A stretch of DNA of 12,968 nucleotides from Actinomycetes bacterium (GTDB lineage: Bacteria; Actinomycetota; Thermoleophilia; Solirubrobacterales; Solirubrobacteraceae). Below are positions 1-6,406 of the stretch, piece by piece. The DNA is taken from NCBI GenBank assembly GCA_023429855.1, contig JAEZDB010000513.1, forward strand, positions 1 through 12,968, given 5' to 3'. The position numbers and the translations under genes are program-made. The notes under the pieces are model-generated. The model saw only the letters and a program-made list of their open reading frames with translations. It was not told the DNA's origin and made no database searches. How positions within the stretch are numbered: the first letter of the stretch is position 1; every line of letters starts with the position of its first letter.

Positions 1-746
1 GTCTGGAGCTGACCCGCGAGGTCGAGCGCCGCGCCGACCTGGTCCTCGCCTCCCCCGAGCTCGAGCGGTTCGTCGACCGCGCGCTCGGCAGCCCGCTCGT
101 CGATGCGATCGTGCAGTCCGTCGTCGGCCACCGCGTCGCCGACCGGTTCGTCGACGCCATCCTCACGGAGGAGTTCGCCGACCACCTCGTCGACCAGCTC
201 TTGGCAACGGGGATCGACGCGACCGTCGTCGAGCACCTCATCGCCGAGGGCACCGTGCAACGGCTCGTCGACCACCTTGTCGATTCCGGCGCCGTGATGG
301 GCCTCGTCGACTACCTGCTCAACTCGGGCGCCATCACGCTCGCGGTCAGCCACGCGGCGGCGTCGCCCGAGGTCGAGGTGGCCGTGCGCGAGGCGCTCAG
401 TCCGCAGCGCGTCGAAGAGCTCGCCGGCGAGATCTTGTCGAGCGAGCAGCTCGAGGCGTGGCTGCAGCAGATCCTTGCGAGCCCGCGGCTCGAGCGCACG
501 ATCGTGTCGGTGCTCGAATCCGATGTGGTCCTCGCCGTCACCGACCGCTTCACCGAGAGCGAGGAGATGCGCAAGGTCCTCGGCGCGGTCGCGTCGAGCC
601 CCGAGATCCGCACCGCGCTCGCCGAGCAGAGCATGGGCATGGCCGGAGAGATCACCACTGGCGTGCGGCAGCGCAGCGTCTCGCTCGACGACGCCGCCGA
701 ACGCACCGTCCGGCGGCTCCTGCGCCGCCCGGCGGAGGGCGCGTGA
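1..746 (+). CDS. 13-residue tandem-repeat helical protein (5' truncated)
   Basis: The reading frame is open from the window edge (first full codon at 3), so the true start lies upstream and 247 residues are visible. Almost all of it is a gapless tandem repeat of exactly 13 residues, 16 copies from base 15 to 638. The rough consensus is x-x-[VLI]-x-x-[LFVA]-[VA]-x-x-[LIAV]-[LVA]-x-[S/x], for example PELERFVDRALGS, EFADHLVDQLLAT, GTVQRLVDHLVDS and PRLERTIVSVLES. Each unit looks like a short amphipathic helix ended by an S/P/G turn. A basic tail (AERTVRRLLRRP) follows. There is no membrane segment in the visible part. The stop overlaps the GTG of the RDD gene by 4 bases, so the two are probably co-translated and may act together at the membrane. 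I do not recognise a named family. The repeat is certain; the function is unknown. Confidence 0.85.
   Translation, partial: LELTREVERRADLVLASPELERFVDRALGSPLVDAIVQSVVGHRVADRFVDAILTEEFADHLVDQLLATGIDATVVEHLIAEGTVQRLVDHLVDSGAVMGLVDYLLNSGAITLAVSHAAASPEVEVAVREALSPQRVEELAGEILSSEQLEAWLQQILASPRLERTIVSVLESDVVLAVTDRFTESEEMRKVLGAVASSPEIRTALAEQSMGMAGEITTGVRQRSVSLDDAAERTVRRLLRRPAEGA
15..638 (+). repeat. 16 x 39-bp (13-codon) coding repeat
   Basis: Sixteen consecutive 39-base units, in phase with the reading frame and with no indel. The periodicity is clear in the protein (hydrophobic residues at unit positions 3, 6, 7, 10 and 11) but units differ at most DNA positions. This is therefore an old, selected protein repeat rather than a recent DNA-level satellite. 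Units 5-8 (171-326) are the most alike (LVDHL/LVDYL cores). Units 9 and 14-16 are the most diverged. Confidence 0.85.
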
Positions 747-1309
747 GCGCTCCGCCCGCACCAGCGCCGCCCGCACCGGCGCTGCCGTTCGGCGGCATCG
801 TCACCCGTGGTGTGGCGCTGTCGATCGACGGCGCCGCGGCGGGCGCCATCTTTGCGATCGGCGGGGTCTTCATCTCGTTCGCGATCGCGGCGCTGGGCCT
901 CGCCGAGATCGGCACGGCCGCATCGCTGCTCAGCGCTGGCGGCTTCTGGATCGTGTTCGTGATCGTCTACTTCATCGGCTGCTGGGCGACCACGGGCCAG
1001 ACGCTCGGAATGCGGATGATGGGCCTCAAACTCGTCGGCCACAGCGGGAGCCCTCCGACCGTGTGTCGGGCGACGGTCCGCTATTTCGCCCGTTTCCTGT
1101 CGATCCTGCTGCTGTTCTCCGGCTACGTCGTCGTGCTGCTGCACCCCAAACGCCGCGCGCTCCACGACCTGCTCGCCGGCACCTACGTGGTCTACGCCGA
1201 TGCGCCGCCGGACGTGGTTGCCGCCGCGCTCGCGGCGCCGGGCCCGCTGCCTGCTCCGGCGGTGGCTCCGCTGCCTGCCGCCGACGGCTCGGTCGGCAAG
1301 ACCGTCTGA
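743..1309 (+). CDS. RDD family membrane protein
   Basis: A 188-residue integral membrane protein of the RDD family (PF10099-independent call, by motif). The first helix carries the family's Arg and Asp in RGVALSIDGAAAG. The second ends in the typical G-x-T-L-G-M-R-M-x-G-L-K-L-V loop. The third is followed by HPKRRALHDLLAGTYVV, matching the family's R-x-x-H-D-L-L-A-G-T signature. The N-terminus is a short Pro/Ala stretch and the C-terminus is Pro/Ala-rich. The GTG start overlaps the upstream stop (GTGA). GGAGGG at 734-739 lies only 3 bases before it, so coupled re-initiation is more likely than independent loading. RDD proteins are poorly understood; some have been linked to ion transport. The partner is probably the upstream repeat protein. 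The family call is firm; the exact role is unknown. Confidence 0.9.
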   Translation: MSAPPAPAPPAPALPFGGIVTRGVALSIDGAAAGAIFAIGGVFISFAIAALGLAEIGTAASLLSAGGFWIVFVIVYFIGCWATTGQTLGMRMMGLKLVGHSGSPPTVCRATVRYFARFLSILLLFSGYVVVLLHPKRRALHDLLAGTYVVYADAPPDVVAAALAAPGPLPAPAVAPLPAADGSVGKTV

Positions 1310-1358
1310 GCCGAGAGACGTCGATGCACGCCGCCGGCGGCCCGCCGCGCCCGCTGCG

Positions 1359-2465
1359 ATGATGCGGCGCGTGTCGCCCAAGGTAGGTGACCGGCTCGAG
1401 GACGCGATCGGCCGGCACGTCGATATCGCGGCGGAGATCGAGCGCGAAGAGCAGGTCGCAGGCCGCCCGCGCCACCTTGTGCGCACGGGCGTCTGGCTCG
1501 CGATCACGGCGGTGTCGGTCTACCTCGTGGCGCCGTCGGTGCTGAGCCTGCTCGATTCATGGAACGAGGTCGAGTCGATCGGCCTGGGCTGGATCGCGCT
1601 GATGGTCGCGCTGGAGGCGACGGCGCTGCTCTGCCTCGGCGCCCTCCAGTACCTGTCGATCAGCGGTTCGCGATGGGGACCGATCACCACGTCGCAGCTG
1701 GCGGGCAACGCCATGTCGAAGATCGCGCCGGGCGGCGGCGCCGTCGGTGCGGCGCTGCAGTACCGCATGCTGGCGCGCGCCGGGATCCCGAAGGCTTCGA
1801 CGGTCGCCGGGCTCACCGTCGCCAACGTGCTCACCTTCGCGGTCGTCCTCGCCATGCCGATCGGTGCGTTGCCCGCGATCGTGCGCGGCCTGGTGCCGCA
1901 GGGCCTGCTGTCGGCGGCGATCGGCGGCGCGGCGCTGTTCATCGTGCTGGCGCTGTTCGGGACGGCGTGCGTCCGCTGGGACAGACCGCTGACCACAATC
2001 GGCAACGGGCTTGAGCGGCTCCGCAACCGCATGCGCCGCAGCGCGACGCCGATCGCCGGGCTGGCGTCTCGGCTGCTCGCCCAGCGCGACGGCCTGCTCA
2101 CGACGCTCGGTCCGCGCTGGCGGCCGGCGCTGCTGGCGGCGATCGGCCGGTGGGGCTTCGAGTACGGCGTGCTCGTCGCCGCGCTCGCGTCGATCGGGGC
2201 CCATCCACGGCCGGCCTTGATCCTCCTGGCGTTCTGCGCCGCGCAGCTGCTGGCGCAGATCCCGATCACACCGGGCGGCCTCGGGTTCGTCGAGGCTGGA
2301 TTGGCCGCCACGCTCGTCCTGGCCGGCGTCTCTGCCGCCGATGCGGCCGTCGCGACCTTCGCGTACCGGCTCGTCTCGTATTGGCTGCCGCTGCCCGTCG
2401 GACTCATCGCGTTCCTGATCGACCGACGCTTCGGCGGGCCGCCCAGGGTCACCCCGGTCGTGTGA
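1359..2465 (+). CDS. UPF0104 / lysylphosphatidylglycerol synthase-type transmembrane protein
   Basis: A 368-residue multi-pass membrane protein resembling the flippase/synthase membrane domain of the LPG_synthase_TM family (PF03706, UPF0104). A hydrophilic, charged N-terminus of about 45 residues precedes about eight hydrophobic helices. The diagnostic motif is ITPGGLGFVEAGL (about residues 303-315), with the companion ASKIAPGGGAVGAAL-like segment (MSKIAPGGGAVGAAL) near 125-140. There is no C-terminal aminoacyl-transferase domain, so it is not a full MprF. Stand-alone members are usually annotated as membrane proteins of unknown substrate, possibly lipid-linked. I chose the first of tandem ATGs at 1359; ATG 1362 and GTG 1371 are also possible because no clear Shine-Dalgarno decides. 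It sits 49 bases after the RDD gene. Confidence 0.88.
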   Translation: MMRRVSPKVGDRLEDAIGRHVDIAAEIEREEQVAGRPRHLVRTGVWLAITAVSVYLVAPSVLSLLDSWNEVESIGLGWIALMVALEATALLCLGALQYLSISGSRWGPITTSQLAGNAMSKIAPGGGAVGAALQYRMLARAGIPKASTVAGLTVANVLTFAVVLAMPIGALPAIVRGLVPQGLLSAAIGGAALFIVLALFGTACVRWDRPLTTIGNGLERLRNRMRRSATPIAGLASRLLAQRDGLLTTLGPRWRPALLAAIGRWGFEYGVLVAALASIGAHPRPALILLAFCAAQLLAQIPITPGGLGFVEAGLAATLVLAGVSAADAAVATFAYRLVSYWLPLPVGLIAFLIDRRFGGPPRVTPVV

Positions 2466-2501
2466 GCCCTTCTCACCCTCCTCGCCCACAGGATTCAGTG
2501 G

Positions 2502-3659
2502 GTGACTGACGACCCAGCCGCCGAACCCCGCGACGAGGACCGTGGCCCCGCGTTCGTGACTGCCCCACCGGCGCCGCCGCGCCCCGAGGCGGTCGCGATC
2601 CTCGTGCCGTTCCGCACGCTGCTCGCGTTCACCGTCTTCGGTGCGCTGATCGTGCTCGCCGTCGTCGCCGCCGACACCCTGCTGTCGATCATGGTCGCCG
2701 CCGTGCTTGCGCTCGGCCTCGACCCGGTCGTCGGCCGGCTCACCAAGCGCGGGTGGTCTCGCGGCGTGGCCGCCCTCATCACGATGACGGCCCTGCTCGT
2801 GAGCGTGGCCGGTCTGATCTTGGTGACCGCTGGGCCGCTCTGGGAGCAGATCATCGCGTTCATCAAGGAGCTCCCGACCTTCTGGGCGGAGTTCAGCTCC
2901 AAGCCGGGCGTCCAAGACATCCTCGGCGCGATCGGCGCCGACCACACCATCGCCAACGCGCTCAAGGAGCTGGCGGCCGGCCTGCCCGACGCGGCCAGCG
3001 CGTTCCTCGGCGTCGCCGGCGGAGTCGTGAGCTCGGTGCTGCTGATGGTCACGCTCGGCTTCTTGGCGTTGTTCTTGCTGATGGAGCGCCCCACGATCAC
3101 GGCGTGGCTCTTCGAGTTCACCCCGCCCGAGGTCGAGTCCCGCTGGTCGCCGGTCGTCGAGAACTCGATCGAGACGGTGTCGTCGTCGCTCATCGGCAAC
3201 GTCGCCATCTCGGTCGTTGCCGGCACCATCACGTTCATCGCCGCGACGCTGCTCGATCTGCCGTTCCCAATCGTCCTCGCGGTGATGACGGGCCTGCTCG
3301 ACCTGATTCCCCAGGTCGGCGCGACGGTCGCCGCAATCATCTTGGTCGCGATCGCCCTCACGGTATCGACGGAGGCCGCCGTGATCATGGCGATCGTCCA
3401 GCTCGTCTACCAGCAGCTCGAGAACTACGTGATCTACCCGATCGTCTACCGCCGCGCGGTCGAGCTGTCGGGGTTCACCACCATCGTCGCGGTCTTGATT
3501 GCCGGCGCCGTGCTCGGGGTCGTCGGCGCGATCCTCGCCGTGCCGATCTGCGCGGTCATCAAGGTGTTGCTGCACGAGGCGACCCGTCCACGCCGCGAGC
3601 GCATGGCGGCGCTGCGCACGGCGGCCAGTCAGGCGGAACCGAGCGAGACGCCGGCGTGA
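2502..3659 (+). CDS. AI-2E family transporter (TqsA/PerM-like)
   Basis: A 385-residue AI-2E-family membrane protein (PF01594). The N-terminus is acidic and Pro-rich (1-30). It is followed by paired helices (about 32-70), a third helix (about 87-112), a soluble loop (about 113-165) and a helix ending in LFLLMER. The C-terminal half holds the family signatures D-L-I-P-Q-V-G (about 267-273) and Q-Q-L-E-N-Y-V-I-Y-P (about 304-313), with GFTTIVAVLIAGAVLGVVGAILAVP near the end. Family members export small molecules, including quorum signals, or act as Na+/H+ antiporters, so substrate cannot be read from sequence. The GTG start lies 36 bases after the previous stop. CAGGAT ends 7 bases before it and could be a weak -10 for a leaderless transcript or a poor ribosome site. 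The stop overlaps the next start by 4 bases. Confidence 0.93.
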   Translation: MTDDPAAEPRDEDRGPAFVTAPPAPPRPEAVAILVPFRTLLAFTVFGALIVLAVVAADTLLSIMVAAVLALGLDPVVGRLTKRGWSRGVAALITMTALLVSVAGLILVTAGPLWEQIIAFIKELPTFWAEFSSKPGVQDILGAIGADHTIANALKELAAGLPDAASAFLGVAGGVVSSVLLMVTLGFLALFLLMERPTITAWLFEFTPPEVESRWSPVVENSIETVSSSLIGNVAISVVAGTITFIAATLLDLPFPIVLAVMTGLLDLIPQVGATVAAIILVAIALTVSTEAAVIMAIVQLVYQQLENYVIYPIVYRRAVELSGFTTIVAVLIAGAVLGVVGAILAVPICAVIKVLLHEATRPRRERMAALRTAASQAEPSETPA

Positions 3660-5530
3660 GCGAACCGGGCAGCGGCGGCCTGCCGACGCCGGAGGGGGCG
3701 GCGCCCGGGGACGCCGGGCCGCTCCGCAGCCGGCCTTCGGTGCTGCAGCTCGCCAGCCGCGAGCTTCGTCGCTTCCGCGGCGGCCGGCGAAGCGCTGCGC
3801 TCGCCGCCCTCATGCTCGTGCCGACGCTGCTGGCGGCGGTGTATCTGTGGGCCAACTGGAACCCGCTCGGGCACCTGAACCGGCTGCCGGTGGCGCTCGT
3901 CGACCAAGACCAGCCGACGCAGGCCGGTGGGCAGTCCGTCGCCGGCGGCGTAGCAGTGACGCAGACCCTCGGCGCCGCACCGCTGCTGGGGTGGCAGAAG
4001 GTCGATGCCGCGCGCGCCCAGGAGGGGCTCGAAGACGGCAAGTTCTTTGGCGTCTTGACGATCCCGCCCGACTTCAGCGCTCGGCTCGGCAGCCCCGTCG
4101 GCGACGACCCCGAGCGGGCGTTCGTGTCGCTCCGCCTCGACGACGCCAACGGCTACCTCGCGGGCGTCGCCATCGGCACGCTCGGCATCCAGCTGCAGGA
4201 CCAGATCGACGCCGCCGCCCAGCAGGCCTACGCCGACGCGGCGTTCGCGGGCTACGACATCCTCACGAAGGGCTTCGGGGTCGCGGCCGACGACGCCGCA
4301 GCCCTTGCCAAGGAGGCCGAGCAGACCGGCGCCAGCGCGCAGGAGCTTTCGACTTCGCTGGGCGACCTGGAAGGCGGAGCGCGTGACCTGAAAGTGGGGA
4401 CGGGTGAGCTCAGCGCGAGCATCGACGGGCTCGCGGAGGGGCTGCAGGACTCGTCCGACGCCGTGCAGGCCGCCGCCGACAAGCTCAAGGACCTCGTGGC
4501 GGGCGGCGCAGCGGGCACGACACCCGCCACCACGCCAGACGACGCGGGCGCCGACGAGAACCAGGACGACGACGGCGCGACCGGCACAACGCCGCAAGCG
4601 GCCGTCGACGCCGCGGTCGCCGGGCTGAAGGCGTCGGCCGGAAAGGCACGCGACAACGTCGACGACATCAAGAAGGATGCCTCCAAGAACGCCGACGACG
4701 CGGCCGAACTGCGCACGGCCGCCGCGACGGCGAACGGCGACGGCGAAGCGCTCGCCGACGACACAGGCGACGTGGCGACGCAGGCCAGCGAACTCGCCGA
4801 CCAGCTGCGTACCTCCACCGACGAGCTGCCAACCGGCGACGACGATTCACGCGAGGAACTGGCGTCGGTGCTGGTACACCCCGTCGACGTGAACGTGAGC
4901 ACCGCCAACGCCGCCGGCGCCTACGGCCGCGGGCTCGCTCCGCTGTTCCTCAGCATCGGGCTGTGGGCCTTCGCCCTGCTGGTCTTCCTGGTGATGCGCC
5001 CGGTCGCCGACGACGAGCTCGAGGGCGAGGCGTCGTCGCTGAGCCTGGCGCTCGGCGCGTGGCTGCCGGCCGCGCTCGTCGGGGCCGGTGGCGCGGTCGT
5101 CCTGTTCCTCGCGGGCTTCCCGCTCGGGCTCGACCCCGAACTGCCGCTGTCGGCGCTGGCGCTGCTCGTGGTCGGTGTGGCGGCGTTCACCGCCGTCGTG
5201 CAGGCGCTGCGGCTGCTGCTGGGCCGCGCCGGCTTGGCGCTGGCGCTCGTGCTGCTCGTGGTGCAGATCGCGGCGTGCGGTGGCGTGTACCCAGCCGAGC
5301 TGGCCCCAGGCGTGCTGCGGGCGATCAGTCCGCTGCTGCCCTTCACTTGGCTGGCCGACGCGTTCCGGGTCGTGATCAGCGGCGGCGTCACGGTGAACGT
5401 GACCCAGGCGCTGCTAGGGCTCGTCGTCCTGCTTGTGGTGGCGGTCGCAGCGTCGACGGCGGCGGTATCGCGGCGTCGCCGCCAGCGGCCGGCCACGCCC
5501 GTTGTCGTCCCGACGATCGTGCAGGGCTGA
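3656..5530 (+). CDS. YhgE/Pip-type ABC-2-like membrane protein
   Basis: A 624-residue protein with YhgE/Pip topology. A cytoplasmic N-terminus leads to one helix (about 45-66), a large extracytoplasmic region (about 67-424) and five C-terminal helices (about 425-448, 462-487, 495-523, 525-546, 583-605). After helix 1 the conserved LPVALVDQDQP and GKFFGVLTIPPDFSARL segments match the family. The junction VHPVDVNVSTANAAGAYGRGLAPLFLSIGLW matches its C-terminal domain entry. The loop is Ala-rich, predicted coiled coil. It is split by an acidic, Thr/Pro low-complexity linker at about 282-320 (DENQDDDG). Relatives include phage-infection protein Pip, YhgE and EsaA of type VII secretion. No ESX genes are nearby, so an ABC-2-like exporter or envelope role is more likely. 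The GTG start overlaps the upstream stop (GTGA). Confidence 0.9.
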   Translation: MSEPGSGGLPTPEGAAPGDAGPLRSRPSVLQLASRELRRFRGGRRSAALAALMLVPTLLAAVYLWANWNPLGHLNRLPVALVDQDQPTQAGGQSVAGGVAVTQTLGAAPLLGWQKVDAARAQEGLEDGKFFGVLTIPPDFSARLGSPVGDDPERAFVSLRLDDANGYLAGVAIGTLGIQLQDQIDAAAQQAYADAAFAGYDILTKGFGVAADDAAALAKEAEQTGASAQELSTSLGDLEGGARDLKVGTGELSASIDGLAEGLQDSSDAVQAAADKLKDLVAGGAAGTTPATTPDDAGADENQDDDGATGTTPQAAVDAAVAGLKASAGKARDNVDDIKKDASKNADDAAELRTAAATANGDGEALADDTGDVATQASELADQLRTSTDELPTGDDDSREELASVLVHPVDVNVSTANAAGAYGRGLAPLFLSIGLWAFALLVFLVMRPVADDELEGEASSLSLALGAWLPAALVGAGGAVVLFLAGFPLGLDPELPLSALALLVVGVAAFTAVVQALRLLLGRAGLALALVLLVVQIAACGGVYPAELAPGVLRAISPLLPFTWLADAFRVVISGGVTVNVTQALLGLVVLLVVAVAASTAAVSRRRRQRPATPVVVPTIVQG

Positions 5531-5534
5531 CGCC

Positions 5535-6086
5535 GTGGCGCGCTTGGATGCCAGGGAGCTGCGCTCGCGGATCGAGACGACGGTCGCAAACCGCGTATCG
5601 CCCGAGCGGACGCGTCGAGCAACGATGACCGAACGCCTCTCGGTGAGCCTGATGCCGTGGCAGCGGCTCGTCTTGGTGAACCGCGTCCTGGAGGTCGTCG
5701 GCAAGATCGCGACCTTCGTGTGGTGCTGCACGATCGCGTCGATCATTCTCGGTTTCGACGTGCGCGACGCCGTCTCGGGCGCACTCAACTCCGGCCGCCC
5801 GGTTGAGGGGATCTTCGCGATCGCGATCCTCATCCCGACGCTGATGTTCTTGCTCCTGCGCTCCGGCATCGGCTACTGCCGCTGGCGCGTGCAACGCGAG
5901 CTCTGGCGCCGCGACGTGAAGCGCCTCACGCGACTCGCGCAGGACGCCGGCGCGTCGCTGGAGGACGCGGCCCGGGCCGAGGCTGACGCGGAAGCGGCTG
6001 CTGCTGCCGAGGGAGAGCCCGGCGCACCGCTTCGCCTCCCCCTTCCCCGACTTGGACGCACCAAGAACGACGAAGGCCCCGCCTGA
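5535..6086 (+). CDS. two-helix membrane protein of unknown function
   Basis: A 183-residue protein I do not recognise. A charged N-terminal segment (RELRSRIETTV, 1-50) leads to a hydrophobic helix at about 57-75 (IATFVWCCTIASIILGF) and a second at about 92-115 (FAIAILIPTLMFLLL). A long basic-then-acidic, Ala-rich and probably coiled-coil tail (116-165) ends in an Arg/Pro/Leu stretch. The short loop between helices suggests a hairpin with both ends in the cytoplasm. The GTG start is 4 bases after the YhgE-like stop, with AGGG at 5523-5526 about 8 bases upstream, so it belongs to the same transcript. The stop codon TGA (6084-6086) lies in the loop of the terminator hairpin. The reading frame is solid; no function is proposed. 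Confidence 0.8.
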   Translation: MARLDARELRSRIETTVANRVSPERTRRATMTERLSVSLMPWQRLVLVNRVLEVVGKIATFVWCCTIASIILGFDVRDAVSGALNSGRPVEGIFAIAILIPTLMFLLLRSGIGYCRWRVQRELWRRDVKRLTRLAQDAGASLEDAARAEADAEAAAAAEGEPGAPLRLPLPRLGRTKNDEGPA

Positions 6087-6098
6087 GCGGGGCCTTCG
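6071..6098. terminator. bidirectional terminator hairpin with a stop codon in its loop
   Basis: A perfect 12-bp stem (CGAAGGCCCCGC at 6071-6082, pairing 6087-6098) closes a 4-base CTGA loop that contains the upstream gene's TGA. The + side is followed by GAGGTTTCG, with only three T. The minus side is followed by TCGTTCTTGG, which is more T-rich. It lies between the convergent membrane-protein gene and tRNA-Thr (13 bases from the tRNA 3' end), so it can stop transcription from both sides. Confidence 0.75.
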
Positions 6099-6110
6099 AG
6101 GTTTCGCGTG

Positions 6111-6183
6111 AGCCTCCGAGCGGACTTGAACCGCTGACCCCTTCATTACGAGTGAAGTGCTCTACCAGCTGAGCTACGGAGGC
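6111..6183 (-). tRNA. tRNA-Thr (anticodon CGT)
   Basis: A full 73-base cloverleaf on the minus strand. Acceptor GCCTCCG pairs with CGGAGGC. The D arm is GCTC-AGCTGGTA-GAGC and the anticodon arm CTTCA-CTCGTAA-TGAAG with anticodon CGT, reading ACG (Thr). The variable loop is GGGTC, the T arm AGCGG-TTCAAGT-CCGCT, and the discriminator base is T. G1-C72 and C2-G71 are the known threonyl-tRNA synthetase identity pairs. CCA is not encoded (the next bases are CACG), so it must be added after transcription. ACG is a frequent Thr codon in this GC-rich genome. Confidence 0.97.
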
Positions 6184-6194
6184 GAGGCCCGAGA

Positions 6195-6200
6195 ATCGTA
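6195..6200 (-). promoter_or_regulatory. possible -10 box for tRNA-Thr
   Basis: On the minus strand TACGAT ends 11 bases before the mature tRNA 5' end, the right distance for a -10 element. No recognisable -35 hexamer is seen at 16-19 bases spacing, so this is tentative. Confidence 0.35.
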
Positions 6201-6315
6201 GCGAGGAACGGCGCCGGCCGACGGCTGCCTGTGTGCGGGGCGGCACGGCGGGGCTTTGCGGGGCGTTCGAACCGCTCCGTACCGAACATCCGGCCAGACG
6301 CTGGCACCCGCGTTT

Positions 6316-6343
6316 TTGGAGCATCGCTACCGCCAAGTAGCTT
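6316..6343 (+). promoter_or_regulatory. possible promoter of the hydrolase gene
   Basis: TTGGAG (6316-6321) and TAGCTT (6338-6343) are 16 bases apart, resembling -35/-10 boxes. The start would fall near 6350, leaving an mRNA leader of about 57 bases with a good Shine-Dalgarno. It is the best pair in the 223-base space divergent from tRNA-Thr, but the -35 match is only partial. Confidence 0.4.
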
Positions 6344-6393
6344 GCACCGACTGCCGCAACCGTTGGGACGGCCGCGCAGGGGACGGACAACTT

Positions 6394-6401
6394 GGAGGGG
6401 G
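6394..6401 (+). promoter_or_regulatory. strong Shine-Dalgarno that fixes GTG 6407
   Basis: GGAGGGGG lies 5 bases before GTG 6407. The in-frame TTG at 6392 overlaps this site and would remove its use, so GTG 6407 is taken as the start. Confidence 0.7.
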
Positions 6402-6406
6402 ACGCT

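Noticed and set aside
15..638. A 39-bp repeat array that could suggest a minisatellite or CRISPR-like array
   Set aside because: Units are conserved only at the protein level, are in frame and have no spacers.
311..1507. 398-codon minus-strand frame opposite the repeat and RDD genes
   Set aside because: Arg/Ser-rich shadow with no motif; the + strand has the 13-residue repeat and RDD signatures.
1557..3575. 672-codon open frame on the minus strand across the UPF0104 and AI-2E genes
   Set aside because: Its translation is Arg/Asp/Gln-rich low complexity with no domain, typical of the antisense of GC-rich genes. The + strand frames have clear membrane-family motifs.
3656..5530. Type VII secretion locus, based on EsaA likeness
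   Set aside because: No WXG100 substrate, EccC-like ATPase or other ESX gene lies in the window.
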